Below, piece after piece: positions 38,936 to 52,545 of a stretch of DNA of 64,000 nt (position 1 is its first letter; the number at the start of each line of letters is the position of its first letter). A program made the translations under genes and the position numbers. Source of the stretch: Caprimulgus europaeus (Eukaryota > Chordata > Aves > Caprimulgiformes > Caprimulgidae); contig OU015524.1 in the NCBI GenBank assembly GCA_907165065.1, positions 55,469,295-55,533,294 of the forward strand. The letters run 5' to 3'. Below the pieces are notes generated by a model. That model ran no database searches and had not been told where the DNA came from. It saw only the letters and a program-made list of their open reading frames with translations.

Positions 38936-41900
38936 AATCAAAATCTTGACTTTGGCTCAGTGTCCTGCTCCCTTTCCCCTCCCAAGAGGGCCACTGCTTA
39001 GGATGTCGGGGATACCCAGGGACTCTTACAGGTATCTGGTATTCCTTGTGAGCAAGGTGACCTCAGAAAAAAGAAACTGCATATTTTTTAGTGATTTTTG
39101 TCTCTGAGGCTTGGGATTTTTGATTTTTAGTTTTTTCAGCTAATCCAGTAGGAAGTCATGAGACCTAGAATCAAGGCTAATATATAGACAAAAGGAAAAG
39201 TACTGTTTAAAATCTCACTTAGATTCCAGACAAAATGTGTTGTGTACCCTGTTAAATTACATTCTGGAGTGTTTGAGGTGATTTAGAAAACGAAAATTCA
39301 AGAAATCTCATTTTACTTGATTCACAAAGATAAGGAATGTGTCATATTAGTTTAATTAGAAATTTTTCAGAGAATATTAAATCTTATCAATAGCCTAATA
39401 ATGAAGCATCTTCTGCAACAGCTGCTGTCCCTCAGAAAACATGGTTGCATATAGAGAAGTGGCTATATGGGCTGCTGGCAAGCGAGCCAAGTGTTTATTA
39501 AAACATTGAACAGTCTCTAACTGTGTATGCTCATTGTATTAGAAAAAACTGATCAGAATAAAGCTAAAATTGTAATATTGCCATACTAATAAAAATGAAT
39601 GTAGTAGTCTTGCATGTCTGACCCATTTCGGATATCTTCGATTGCTACAAAAGTAGTATTTCTTATGAGTTTCACTTACATTTGTAGGATGTACTTTATG
39701 AGATTGTAGTTTCAGGAGTATTGCTTCCAGTTGCAACACCAGCTAGAGTGGTTCATACTTTTCTGCTTCCCCAGGGTTGGGGTGGCTGTGCAGGTAGTAG
39801 GAATCATCTGGTTTAAAAATATACCTGTTATGTTGTGTGTGTGTGTTTTGCATTGCCTTTAACTTGAGTGAGTTCCCCAGTCCAGCTCACCACAAATAGT
39901 TGAGCCAGCTGAAATGTGAGGGTGACAGTACACTGGTAATGAAAGGGAAACTGTTTATATGAGGGTGCTAGAAAGAAATATTAATGTATCTGTACTGTCA
40001 ATAGTAACATGCATCTCTAACTGAAGCTTTTTTCTAATTTAACTTCTCTTTATTTCTACTGCAACAGAAAGGTCTTTTCCAAACTCTCCTGCACAAAAAG
40101 CAAGAATCTTCTAGTGACTGGCACCAATTACAGCCTTTATCCTGTTTGCTGAAGTAGATGTTGTATAGCTTCTACTTTGCATATTCTGCCTGAATTGTAA
40201 TATGTTCTGTAATGCTGTGCCAGAGCTGTGAGGGGTTGGAAAGGCAAAGGAAAGAGCAAGGATGGTAATTTCCCCCTCACTCGAGATGCATCCTAGTTCA
40301 TAGATGGTCTTTAGTTTCCTTCCATTCCTGGGGTACTAGAGACTTCACTTCCTAGCAAGCGAAGACTATCTGTTCATTTACCTATGCTATCTGGAAGACA
40401 GAGGAATCATAGGGCTTTCTTTTTGCTGAATTATGTTGTGGTTTGTTGCCTATTCTAGTGTATATTTTTTGGAAGTTGTTCTGTCTTTTTCTTCCAGGAA
40501 GGCAGCAAATTCTTCTGAAAGTTCTTTGCTTTGGGTCAAGTTTGTGTACAGATAGTAAATAGTGACCTGAAGGAACAGAAGCATGCGGCAGACTTTTTGG
40601 AATCAGCAGATGATATTTATTCTTCTTCTGCAGGGTGGGATTTTGCAAGGTCTGTTGAAAAGGAAAGCTCTAGTATATTTTATTCAGTGGTGGTGAAATT
40701 AACCACTGGTATTAACTGATTAATGTCTCACATATTTTAAAAACAGTGTACATAAGCAGGTTCTCAGCTGACAGAGAAGAGCTGCCCAGGAAAAGCTATC
40801 ATATTTATCAATTCTACTTGTGACTTTATATTTTTTCCCACTTGGTATTAACATTGACTCCAGTATGAATAACAGATTCACTTTTCCCCTCCCAGATATA
40901 CATGTAGAGTTATGTTATTTTACACTGGGCCTTTTGGGAAGAATGATGCTTTACCACTGGGAAACAATGGCTGTGCCAATGCCTCCCTGTGTTAGTTTTG
41001 TATAACTCTCATAATATGCCAAAGTGTATTCATCCCTAAACTGCTACCTCAGGACTATATCTGCTGCATGGTAAAGCTGTGAAGCATGCTAAATATCCCT
41101 GTTGTGAAACTAAAAAGTATAAATATGAATTAAATTTATTATTTTTTTAAATAATGCTCGTAATGCTCCTGTTTTATGCCTTGCTAGTATGCCCCTCTTC
41201 ACAAAAAATGTGGCTCCTATCTTGAAGAAGTTTTACATGCTACTTTATCCACGTCTTACAAAAAGTTGTCCTAAGAAGTGATTTTTGATACTGCTAACTA
41301 TGTCTCAGGAAAAATTAATTATAACTAAGTCTGAAATACTGTAGTATATTAAAACACATAATTTATTTGAAATCAGTTATGTTTCTCAGCTCTCTTCTCT
41401 ATTTTTGTACCGTTGTTGCACTTTATATATTTTTCTTTTTGAAGGGGTCATTTCTAATCAAGTGTTGAAGAAAGATCCTGACATTCAAATGACACAGAGC
41501 CAGGCAACATAAATATATTTCGCTTACTGTCTTATTTCAGCAGACAGTTCAGTCAGAGTGCTCTTTTCTTGAAACTCCAGATGAGCCTTTTTGTACCTTC
41601 TTTATCAGTTGTAGGCTTCTGAGAGATTTTGGTAAAACTCCATCACTACAGTCTGATGAATTCAGATCTGCTTTTCTTCAGCTGACAGTGAATAATTGTT
41701 ACCAGCTTTCCTAGGAGATATTTTATTTACAAGTGATGTTGTAGAGTAACTTTTAAATGCTGATTTGAAGTAGGTGGGAGAAAGAGGTATCAGCTTGTCA
41801 GAAACTGCTCTGAAATAATTCAATAATGGGATGACAGAAGAAGTTCAGCATAATCCTGATGAGCCGGTTTCCCCCGTCTTAACAAGCTGCCAGCCTGACA

Positions 41901-44559
41901 CTGTGCCTCTTGGGTCTGAGCAGATTGATAATACCTGATGTTTATAGGGATAGGACTATATTTAAGTGTGTTTGTAGACGCTTATAAACATATGTGATCT
42001 GTAGAATTTTATAAGAAGAACCCAAGAATCTTCTGGATATCATCAAATGTGGGCAACATCCTTTGGGTAGTTATTAGATGATACTTGTTGCCTCAGGGCT
42101 CCTACACCAAACTTCCTCTGCCTCTAAGGGTAGGAGTCTTCAGCCTGAAAATGTCTTCTATATATGAACCAAATTGTACCTTGAGGGTCAGTATGGTGAT
42201 GCTATTCATAAAATGGTCTCCCAACCTGTGTCTGAATAGTGTGAAGTGGCTCTATTTCCTGATCCAACCTAAAGGTTTTGTTCTCATCCATAAGGAGTCT
42301 GCAAAACTTACATTCCCTATGCAGGTGAAAGAAAAAAGAAAAACAAAATAAATCCATTTTTCTCTGTAAATAAGAAAGATGAAAGCTGCCACTTTTTTAC
42401 CAGTTAGAAAAAAATATTGAACTGTAATTCCAGGGGAAACTTGCTGAATTTTAAGTTACACATTTTTCTTCTAATCTTTAATTTCTGCTATTGTACTTAT
42501 TAGAATATATTACTGTGATTTTTTAATGTGGTGGAATTCCATGTAACTTTCCAGTTCTGAAAAAGGATGACAAATAGGGTTTACAGGTCCAGTTAATTTG
42601 GATGAGCTTGTACACTGTTCCAAAGCTTTTCCAGCTGTCTCCATCAGAGTTGTGTGAATAATTATTTTTTTTGTTTATTGACAGATCCAAACAATTAAAA
42701 AAATAATTTTCACCTATTACTAATTGATATTTTTGGATCTTTTTGCTAGATAAGAACTTCTTCAGGTGAAATGAAATGTTTTATTCAATATGAAAGAATA
42801 GACTTCATTAAGGTTTCAAATATTTTAGTTACTTGTTTAAAATGAAAAGATGTCAATTTTGGAAAAAAGAGCCCTAAATTTCCTAGAAGTTTGCATACCT
42901 TTCACAGTGCTGAGTAGGAATTGGTGCCTAGTGGAGTGCTGAAAACTAAGATGAGGTAGCTGAGAGGGATACTCTGTGTTCCCTGATAGAAACCAGTCCG
43001 TTTTCATTTGTTTATTTTCATTTTGTGAAATCTGACATGTCCTCCAGAGCACTTTAAACTCATCAACCTGTCGCTTTCCAATGTAAAATGCTTTGTCAGA
43101 CTGCTTACCTCCAGCTCTAGCTTCAGCATATGTCTCGGCAGGCAGTATAGGAGCTTGAGTACAAGGTGGTAAGTGCAACATCGTGTTTTGTATGCAGACC
43201 TGATCCTGGTCCATGCAACATTCAAGTTTCCTGAGGTTCCCTAAAGCTTTTCAGGTGCTGAAATGTCCCCTGGATTTGTTATCCATAGAAGGAGAATGTG
43301 CAAGAAAAGGGGATTAAGTGAATGATGTATTTTCTGGAAACATGCTTCTTGCTAACATACTGGTTCTCCCTGAACAAGAAAATTAATATAAATGTCCAGC
43401 TGCATTCCAGTGTCTTGCTTTCCCTGTAATGTATTCCTTTGCTCTGTCATATGATGACACTCCCACGCAGCTGCTAAAATGCTCTTGTTGTTGTAGTGGT
43501 TAAAGGAAATTGCTGCAATTAATTTTGCTGTCTTTCTTCTCTTTGATGTGTTACTACAATTTCTTGCATAATTTTTTCAGAGATTGGGTTCTGTTCAAAA
43601 CCAGCCATGTAGGGGTGAAAAGAATAGGGGGGAAAATAAACATTTGATCATTATTTATATATGCTTGTGTTTCTGTAATGGTATAAATACTAGCCAATGT
43701 AATGAACATGAAACAATGCATGTGCGTACGTAGTCTCTGTTACTCATATACAAGTGCAATAGACAAAAATAAGACTTCTCCAAAAGTGAAAAATCTGAAG
43801 AAATAAAATGGATGCAGATACCTTAGTCAAGCTAGTTTTGTTTCCTGATGACTATAAAGAATGACCAGACTATGAACTCAGAGGTTATGCTTAATTTCTT
43901 TGGTACAGCACGTTATGTTCTGAGCAATTTCTATTTGCAGTCTTGAAGCAGTTTTAATCTTCAAGTTCACTACAGGCTTGACAGTTTTTCCCTCTTTTCC
44001 TTGGGTTGCAAAATAATTCTCTTATCTGCTAGTTCCAGGTGTTGCTGTAATGAATGTTAATTGGTTGAGTGGTGTGTACAGTAGATCCTGGGAAGGAATA
44101 GACTGTGGAGGAGAAATATTAGTGCTTTGTTCACTGGATTTTATGAATGAAGAAGGGGAGAAAGTAGCTCTCACAATTTCATCATGTGAAAGTGATTGTA
44201 GTCAAAAGGGTGTTAAATTCAAAAGTGACATTTCTCAAGTTTCCAGACGTGAGTGAAGATATAAATTGAAGCAATGAAATTTTAATTCTTAAAGACTTAA
44301 ACAGAATTATTGGAAATAATAAAAAGTATAAAACCAGGCTTTTAGGGAAATTCAGAAAGAACACAATTAATTATATTTCATTTCAGCTTCTAATCTTTTG
44401 ATAAATAAATAATGTTAGTTTAGAAGAGTGGTTGAAGTTGACCATTGTGTTACCTTGTAAAGGTAATTTTATCTCTTTTTCCAAAATATTCTTTATTGTG
44501 TTATGATGATGTTCAGGTCTTTGATATAGCTCTTATAATTAATGGAACAAAAAGGATAA

Positions 44560-44690
44560 AAAACGGAACAATTGAGATATTTTTGTACCCTATCATTTGT
44601 GGAAAAAAAGAGGTGCAGAGAAGTAGAAGTGAGCTGCCTGTGGTAGAGCAGGTCTCCAGGCTTACTTTAATCAGGTCTTGTATACTTGCT
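44560..44690 (-). mobile_element. Probable MIR/CORE-SINE remnant
   Basis: The segment 'ggtgcagagaagtagaagtg' (44611-44630), followed by 'agctgcctgtggtagagcag', parallels the antisense MIR core (gaggcacagagaggttaagtaacttgcc followed by a gtggcagagc block). The match is limited to about 60 clear bases, so the edges and the family are uncertain. Confidence 0.45.
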
Positions 44691-45171
44691 ACCCCTATCC
44701 TGCTACCTCCACAGCCCTTAGACTATGAGACATGTCTGCAATGCCTTTGCTCACCCTGAGGTTTTTTCAGAGCCCCCTTCTGGCAAGGTCCATCTCATGG
44801 GGCTGCAGTGAATGCCAGACACTCAATGCTTCCCAGGCCAGCTTGGCGAAACACCACCTTCCTGCTCTTACTGGCACTGGTCAGGTGCTGCCCTGTCCAA
44901 AGTGCCTTTGCCAATTTGAGTGCTTATGAAATTAGTAAAGGGATGTAGCGAAAGCATGTCGGTGCACTCTGTAAAAGATGAAAACAACTGGGAAGTCTCA
45001 AAGGTTGATCTTTGGTTTTAATATTCTCCTCTGATAACTGTGTATTAAAGTGACCATTTGGAAGCTCACAGGGGCATGCTGGGGTCATTTAAAAAGCTGT
45101 GAAAGGGTCTACTTCAGTCTGCTTCCTTTTTCCCTCTCCAGTGAGTGTATGTTTGCTTAAAAACTGTGATT

Positions 45172-45204
45172 GCTTAAAGAGATTGCTTAAAGAGTGATTG
45201 CTGA
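45172..45204. repeat. Tandem 13-bp duplication
   Basis: 'gattgcttaaaga' is repeated in direct succession with a partial third copy. This is a local slippage product. Confidence 0.75.
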
Positions 45205-46356
45205 AGGAGACCTTTTGCCTCAAATGATTTTTCTCAACAGCCACAAAACCATCTCTTATTTACATTTGTTTGAGGTTATGATTGGAGCACAGCCTGGTAC
45301 TTTAGTAAGGAGTGCTGAAAACCTTATGCTCTCTTGTATGCAGCTGAACATACAAAAATCCCAAGTCATGCTGGACATGACCTCAAGTCTCAGGCCAGGT
45401 TTATACAAAGCATAAACCATCTGAGGTGGTTGGTGCTCCCTAGCTGCCCCTTGCTCACCTTTCATGCTCCTCCTTGCCAGGTTATTTTGTCAGTTGGCTG
45501 AACACTTAAAACAGCAGAACAGAACAGGAGAGTTGCAGCCCTGATGGGGTGGGGAGGGGGAAGAGTGGGAAGAGTGAGGTAGAGAGGACAGCATGGATTT
45601 ATGAGCATGTCTTTTAAGCTCATAAAAGTCAGGCAAGAATGTATAACCAGCCCCACAAATGATTTTAGCTGGATCTGCTTTTGATGGAAAACATTTTGTG
45701 TAGCTGTAACCTCTTACAAAAATGACAAATTCAGAAAAAAGCCCTTAGGCCTACTTTCAACTGGCCTGAGTACTGTTATAAATTTAGCATAATGTAATTA
45801 ACCATTGCAGAGATAATAAAGAAAAGATGTATTACTTCATACTGTGTATTGTTGTGAGCAGACAATCAATTTAGCCTACTATCTGTGCAGGAAAAGATTC
45901 TGAGGACACCCTTTAAAAGAAAATCCTTCACATGCAGCTGATGGTCGGTTTCTACACTTAAAATCACTGTGAACAGCTGCCATTGTCCTGTTCTCAGTAT
46001 GCAGACAATGTCCTGTGCATTTCATTTGCAAGCCTGAACTCCCTGAGAAATAGCACAATTCTCAGTGGTAAAAGAACCGTAAAGTAGCATCTTACTGTTG
46101 TCAAAGTGTAGCCTGAGTCTGGACGTCTGGATTACAATCCAAGGATGAATGATAATTAACATGACTTAAATAACTGTTATGTAGTGCTGCAGGAATTTGT
46201 TGTCTAAGAATGAACATCACTTTTTGTTGATTATTTGAAGTGCTTATTTTTTTGTACAGAAAATATATCTATGTCTTCCTTCCTGCTTTATAAAAACAGC
46301 ATGATAAACTTTCACTAGGAAGTTGGCAGGCAGCCTTCACTAGCAATAATCTTATA

Positions 46357-46398
46357 TAGTAGTAGTAGCTGTTCTTCTTCTTCTTATTATTATTATTA
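46357..46398. repeat. Compound trinucleotide microsatellite (TAG)n(TTC)n(TTA)n
   Basis: Three adjacent short trinucleotide runs: TAG about four units, TTC about four units, TTA about five units. It is a likely polymorphic marker site in intron 4. Confidence 0.9.
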
Positions 46399-46739
46399 AC
46401 ATTTGTTGTTATTAAAATAACTTTCAAAACTGCTGGTTTAGATGGTGAAGAAAGCTTATGTTGTCTATGATTTTTTTATATAGGCAGTTGCCTTGCCTAG
46501 ATCGGTGCGTTTTAAAACCAATTAAGAATTAATGCTTGTTTAGTTCCCTGCATCCAGATTTTCCGCTTGTGCTCTAAATGATTTTGCTCCCCAAGTCTAA
46601 CTTGGTATGGCTTTCTTTCCTTTTTCTCTTTGAGAAAAGTTAAGGTGCTATTGTTTTTTTACCTTTTCACTGATTTGCAAAGAATTGAGTTTGCATTCAT
46701 GTTCAAGAAGGTTTCTCCACCCCAAAGATTTTTGTGGCT

Positions 46740-46916
46740 GAAAGGACTAAAGAGCATCCTGAGTGCCTGCCACACCTCTGTCCTAATCCTGCCTCCTCCT
46801 GGATGAGGCACTTAACCTCTCTGTGTTCTATCTATAAAATACATTTAATAATACTTAATGGATTTACTGCCTTTTGAAAATGTAAAGTGCTATGTGAGTG
46901 ATGATTACTTTTATTA
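46740..46916 (+). mobile_element. MIR SINE remnant
   Basis: 'gaggcacttaacctctctgt' (46805-46824), then 'gttctatctataaaatacat', then 'tttaataatacttaatggat', then 'gaaaatgtaaagtgctatgt' (46876-46895), then an ATT-rich tail. This follows the MIR consensus in order: the tcacttaacctctctgtgcctcagttt core, the ctgtaaaatggggataataat block, and the atgtaaagtgct block. It is the clearest MIR copy in the window, sense to ESR1, running from about the CORE domain to the 3' end. Confidence 0.75.
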
Positions 46917-49889
46917 TGTTCCCTGATGGAAGGCCTCAACGTACTTGTGTTAACCGGTACTGCTAATGCACTTTCTGGAATAATCTTTGGTTAACAAAGT
47001 GAGAGAGTTGCAAAATAAAAACTGTGCTTTAGTCAAGCCAGACACAGTGACACACGCAAGGAAAATCAGGACATGAAAGCACTTAGCTTCACTGGATATG
47101 TCTGTGTTGCGTGTCAACCATAGGCTTGAACTACAATGCAACCTAGCTTGTCTTCTCTCCAAGCTGCGTCCATGCCAGGGAGAGCACAGTGAGGAAGAAA
47201 CCTCAAGCTTTGGACACACGGCCTAACCATCCACCAGCATAGGACAGATTTTCCTAGGCAATCAAATCCTACAGAATAATTTACTCAGGCTGCTGTTCAG
47301 TGAAAACACGCTGTCCCCAAAACTCACAGGAACACTCCAAAGCTGAGGACTTGCTCCTGGGCAGGATGTTCTCACAGACTGGTACATGGTCCATCTTCTC
47401 AGGAGCAGTGACAGCCATGCTGGTGCTGTGCTGTGGACTTCTGACATTGCTCTCAGGCAAGACAGCAGTATTTCATAAAAATGTGGTAAAAGTTTGTCAG
47501 GAGAAGAGAATGTGTATCTGACCAGCAGCGATTATCTGTCACTACCTCTGAAGGGTTTCCATGGCCCTAAATCCAGATTGCGTTTGGTGCAAAGCATTGA
47601 CTTTGAGTAGATCATCTTCCATCTGGCTATCTTCTTTACAAACTTGCTTTGACATAGGAAACTTGAAATAGGATAGTATTTATTAGGTTTGTTGTATGCA
47701 AGGTACATTCAGTTGTAGTTTACACTGGTATGTACCTGAAGCGGGAAGGAGAGATTCCTGTCCCAAACAAGCCATTGGCTATTTGGACCAGGAACGGCCT
47801 CAGGAGCTTAGTCTCCTCATCCTGAAAAGATACAGACTGGACAGGCCTGAAAAATTATGCACTTTTTGTGCAAGCAGAAAGCATTGAGGGAAGTTGTGAT
47901 AATTTTACATATTTCTGTAAAACAGTAGAAATGTTTCTCATTTATCTGAGAAGTGTATTTTGGAATTATCACAGTACAGTTTTAGATGGAAGCAGAACAG
48001 ACCAACTTCTAGAAATGAAATCTGAAATAAAAGTGACAAATGTGACATGCCTGCAGCACCTGGTCTGGGTACAGTGTCAAGTGGGGAGTTTGACTGGGGC
48101 AGTACAAGCCATCAAACCACAGGGCAAGTCTCCCAAGGCAAGCTCAGGCAGGACGGAAACCTCTCATGGAGGAAAAGGGCAAAAGTTTGCTTGATCTTGA
48201 CTTTCAGTATGAATATAGTCTATGAAAGCAAGACCTCATGATCCTTCTGACTTTTTGGGTTTTGCCCAAAACCCCAAACACCCCTAACTCATATTATGTT
48301 TATGCCTGTAAATTGTAATTGCTATTCTTCAGAATGAGGTTTAGAACCATTAGAGCTTAAAAAGGCAAATGTGAAGTACATTTTTTTAAAAGGAATAAAC
48401 AGTAATTAAAAGCAGATGCTGTTCTCTCTGATCTTGACTCCTTTCATTTCTGACAGACTGTTTAGGTTTAGAGCAGACAGTTTATAAATTTGGATTAATA
48501 TTCTACTATAGTATAATTATACAAGCAGTGAAAATAGATAATTCTGAAAGAGCAGAAAAAGTATTTAGAGATTTTTATAATTGTGCCACTTGCTCTGTGT
48601 TTGCCTTTCAGACTTTCCTCCCTGGAACTGGGCAAAATGTAGTTAATTTTTTTCTGACCTCACTTACGTTTAGATTGTAGAGATTTTTGCTCTTCAGTCT
48701 TCCAAATAGGTCTTGATTTAAAACACCGAAGTTGTGTAAACAATTAAGCCTATATGTCCATGTCATACTTTAAATGCCCTCAGGAGGGAGAACTTAATAC
48801 AAGTTTCTTATAATTTTGGTCTGAAAATCTGTGGAAAGCAGTAGGAATAAGTAGCATTATAGAAATAGCTGTGTGAACACTGAGACTCATGGAAAACAGT
48901 GTTTGTGATTCTCTGATTCACTTGTCCTTGCACTTTGTTTTGCCCTGCTGCTGCTGTGTACAGACAAGGCTTTAGTCAAGGTGCAAGTTTTAGCCATGTC
49001 TCAGCTTTTAGCCACTTCTTAACAAAGAGGTTTCAGGGCTCAGCCTTAAGGGTTGAAGAGGCTGAGTGATCCATGAATGTTCAGACCAAAATGACTTCTT
49101 ATATGCTAGATAAATGCATAGATGCAGTCTCACCTCTCTGCTTGGAGTGGAGAGGTTAGGCACTGAACTCGTGGCACTACAGCAAGCACAGATTTCCCAT
49201 CATGATCAAACAGTGATCAAGAGCTGTTGGTCCTCAAATGTGCTTTAGGTTAGGAGAAAGAGATCATATTTTTCCTTTTCCTGGCTGTTTCTTGAGAACA
49301 GAACTTGCTGTAGGAATTATTTTTCTGTTTATCTGTTTCATCTACTTAGATATTTTTGTCTATATAAACATCTCTTAATTTGGTTGCTTTATTGAATGGT
49401 TGCTAGCTATTAGGTTGCAGCACTCACCACTTCTTTCCTGCTGTCTTTGCCAACCTAATTAGTTTTGTTCCAAATGTGGCCTATTACATGCCTGTTGCAT
49501 AACTGAGATACTGTATTGACTTGCAAATAACAGCCTTTTTCTGTGGCTATTGCCACTTTTCAAAACACTACATTAAGACAGAAAGAAATAATGGTTCATC
49601 TGTGCAAATTTAAGACACATGATGTAGGAACGGTCTGATATATCACATTTTTGTAGAGTATGACACCCTGTATTTTTTGCTCTAGGATATATTATAAAAG
49701 ATCCTATTGCTATCAAGACTTTCCAGACAAGCAAGCAGGACATTTAAGAAAGAGATAACCTTTGGAGTTCAATAGTTAAGCCTATGGTGTTTGGCTTATT
49801 CATAAGTTAACTGGAAAAAAAGGCATGAATAACAGTGATAAAAATTATGGATGATATTAAGTTTTCTAACATGGTGAAGACAAAGACAG

Positions 49890-50485
49890 ACTGAAAAACT
49901 ATGCAGTCCTAGTCTCACTGTCTCTGAAAGAATATAGTTGAACTTGAAAATGCTCCGAGAAGGACAAGATGAGTTCAAAGGTGAACAGGGTAACTTTCAT
50001 GTGAGGAATGACTGAATATACTAAAAATGTCTGGAAAAGAGAAGATTAGCGGTAAAATGATAACCTAGGGAACGGTGTTTTCTTCTAATAAAATAATTAG
50101 ATACATCAAATGATAGTAAGAGGTTTTTTTTTTTTTTTCTCCATACTAACAGGCAGTTGTTATTTTCCTAGTGTTAACTTAGAGGGTGAAATTTCTTACG
50201 GGAGAATACTATTTCCAGAGTACATAAAAACTATGAAGTGGATTAAATGCCTAAGTGGCTTCAAAAAGCATATGGACGAACTTGGAGGAAAAAATGTTAA
50301 GAGATATTAAGCACAAAAAAGACCATCTTTGGCTCTGGAAGTTCCTGAGCCACATACCACCGGAGTCTGAGAAAGCTTTCTGTAGAAGCATGTGTTTGTC
50401 CTGCTGTAAGTTTTACCATAAGCATCTGGTACCAATTGCTGCTGTAAATGGGACATTTTGCTAGATGGACCTTTAATTTTGCTTT
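49890..50485 (+). mobile_element. Decayed ancient CR1/L3-like LINE, 3' part (sense to ESR1)
   Basis: Sense-strand CR1 blocks appear in order. These are an 'aaaatgctccgagaaggaca' block near 49948; 'catgtgaggaatgactgaat' near 49999 followed by 'ctggaaaagagaagattagc' near 50031 (counterpart of the cagcttggaaaagagacggct region); 'aaatgcctaagtggcttcaa' (50245-50264, counterpart of the gcttcaaaagaggattggacat region); and near the 3' end 'agcatctggtaccaattgct' and 'tttgctagatggacctttaa' (50457-50476). A T-run at 50126-50140 interrupts it. Two chance frames of 66 and 69 codons overlap it, but no coherent ORF2 remains. The match is from memory of consensus order and is convincing mainly because about 600 bp are colinear. 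Confidence 0.62.
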
Positions 50486-50969
50486 TAAAACTTGTATACT
50501 GCTTTCGCTTTACTTTCCTTCAAAGCACCTGGAGACAGACTCATTCTTTATGGTGCAACGTTGTTTATTGTCTTGCCAAAATTGTTGAAAGTTATATTTC
50601 AGGTGCCCATCATGGTAATTAAGACATATGGTATAAACATATAGGTAGGATTACAGTAGCATCAGATGATAAAAGAAGATTGCTTTATCATTTGTTGTGG
50701 GAAAAGTAATAGTCTGGACACCTTGTAGTTATGTCTTAAAAATATTAGTAGAAGCTGCAAAATGATGATAATCTAATGACCCTCAAATGACAGTGAGCAC
50801 CCACTGGAAGACTTGTAGGATTAAATCTGCAATGACAGTGGATATTGGGTCTCAGAGAATATTAATTGCTAGATAAATTGTTTCTGGTAAGATAGAAAGC
50901 TACTTATTAGTTCAAAAGTCACTAAGGTAAATGCTGAATTTACTAGTTTCAAAATACTTGAGTGGTAAA

Positions 50970-50970
50970 A

Positions 50971-51001
<31 letters not shown>

Positions 51002-51010
51002 TATGTATAT
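50970..51010. repeat. (AT)n microsatellite with AC interruption
   Basis: Ten AT units, then ACACAC, then a further alternating AT stretch ending near GTATATG. Confidence 0.92.
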
Positions 51011-52424
51011 GTTGTTGGTTATTTCAGAGGACTTCAGGGTTCACAACGTATGTTACAGTGGCAATAAAAGAAAACCGTCTGAGATTACTGTAACCAACCA
51101 ATCTTGTGCATAAACCACTTCACTGCTCTTGTCAGGGATATGTGTTTTACCTAATATCACTTCCAGCAGTCCTTGTGCTCTTTCATGGCAAACCTTCCCT
51201 TTAGGTAATCGCCCAAATTCCCAGTTTACAAAGAGATTTGCTCATATATATTTTAGGTGGTTGCTGCCTTCCTTTTTTAGGATGGTAGTGGCATACAGTT
51301 TTGAGTTCCGAAGCCTAATGTCACCTCTAGGGAGTCATGCTTGCCAAAGTAGGAGTTTTGTAGCTTTTCATAGCTTTTCCTCCATGGACTCACTGTTGCT
51401 TCAGGGTTTCTTATTGTCTGAAGAGAAAGATTTGCATCGTATTGTAACTGATGCGATACATACTACTGTTTTATATTAGAAAGGATAATCAGTTTAGTTT
51501 GAACATTACATTTTGTGTTCTACACATAACACAAATTTAATTGCCACCTACTCCTATCTGAGTGCTCAGAAGACCTTTCTGGCTTCTCAGAAGTTTAGAA
51601 TTTCATATTTATACAAGAGTTTTTGGAACAATTATTATGTTCTGTGTTAGTAATCTCTCAATAATACTGTTAATTTATCTATATATGAAGAAGAAATGAT
51701 CCAGCCATGGCTTTTATTCTGTAAGTGTCTTTCTCCCGGAAAGTATATGATATATGACTGGCTTAATGGCAGTCTAGCTCTTGTAGGTTTTGGTCACACA
51801 AGGATTTAGATATGTCTCATAAGGTCATGTAATTGGTCAGTCTGATGGAGAGAGTCACATATATTTTATATCCATAAGCTGCAATTAATTGATTTTTCAA
51901 CAGTGAAGATCTTTCTTTTTCCTTAAAGCACAATAACAACAAAAAAAAGAATTCAAAAATACTTTTTCTTTCAAAACTAACCAGCACTAAAAGAACACTC
52001 TTATTTGAGAGTGCAGTGCACATGTACACATAATTTTAGTAACCTTAGAGTGCAGCATGCTCTGAGTGATGAAGTGACTAATGATTTATTCATCACTTAA
52101 TTTAACCTTCTGTAACATTATTCTGAATTAGCTTGCTTGAACAAGGTTATGTCTTAAAAATGATAATTAAATCTTGATCAACGTTTCTAATGATAGCAAA
52201 TTCATGGAACCTTAGTATGTTGCTTAGATAATAACTACATTCACTGTTACCTGTGGCCCCTCATTTGTAGTGTGGCTTGGAGCAGGTATAGCTGCCAGCA
52301 TGGGCTGCTGTGTGCTATGCCATTACCTTTTGTAATGCTGTTCTCTTTTTCTTTAGATATTTACCCATTGCAGTCCTTTAACGCCTTTAACCTATTTAGC
52401 TTCATAAAGAGTAACTAAATTCCT

Positions 52425-52545
52425 CTTAGTCCTCACTAGAGGGCATGTTTTTCAATGCTTTATTCATTTTGTCATTTCTCTATCATTCTGTCCAACATCT
52501 CATCCTGCTTGAAGAATGATTACCAGATTCAGAGGTAATTTAACT
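52425..52545 (-). mobile_element. Short decayed CR1/L3-like LINE fragment
   Basis: 'gagggcatgtttttcaatgc' (52439-52458), then 'tttattcattttgtcatttc', then 'tgtccaacatctcatcctgc' and 'ttgaagaatgattaccagat' follow the antisense CR1 blocks ggcatgttttccaatcctttaatca, caatttatcaacatcct and tgaattgtggacaccaga. Only about 100 bp can be followed, so confidence is moderate. Confidence 0.45.

Noticed and set aside
38802..39107. 101-codon plus-strand frame
   Set aside because: It is largely the antisense of the CR1 fragment at 38712-38935.
42837..43225. 125- and 73-codon minus-strand frames
   Set aside because: They overlap each other in different frames, show no domain and have no flanking gene signals.
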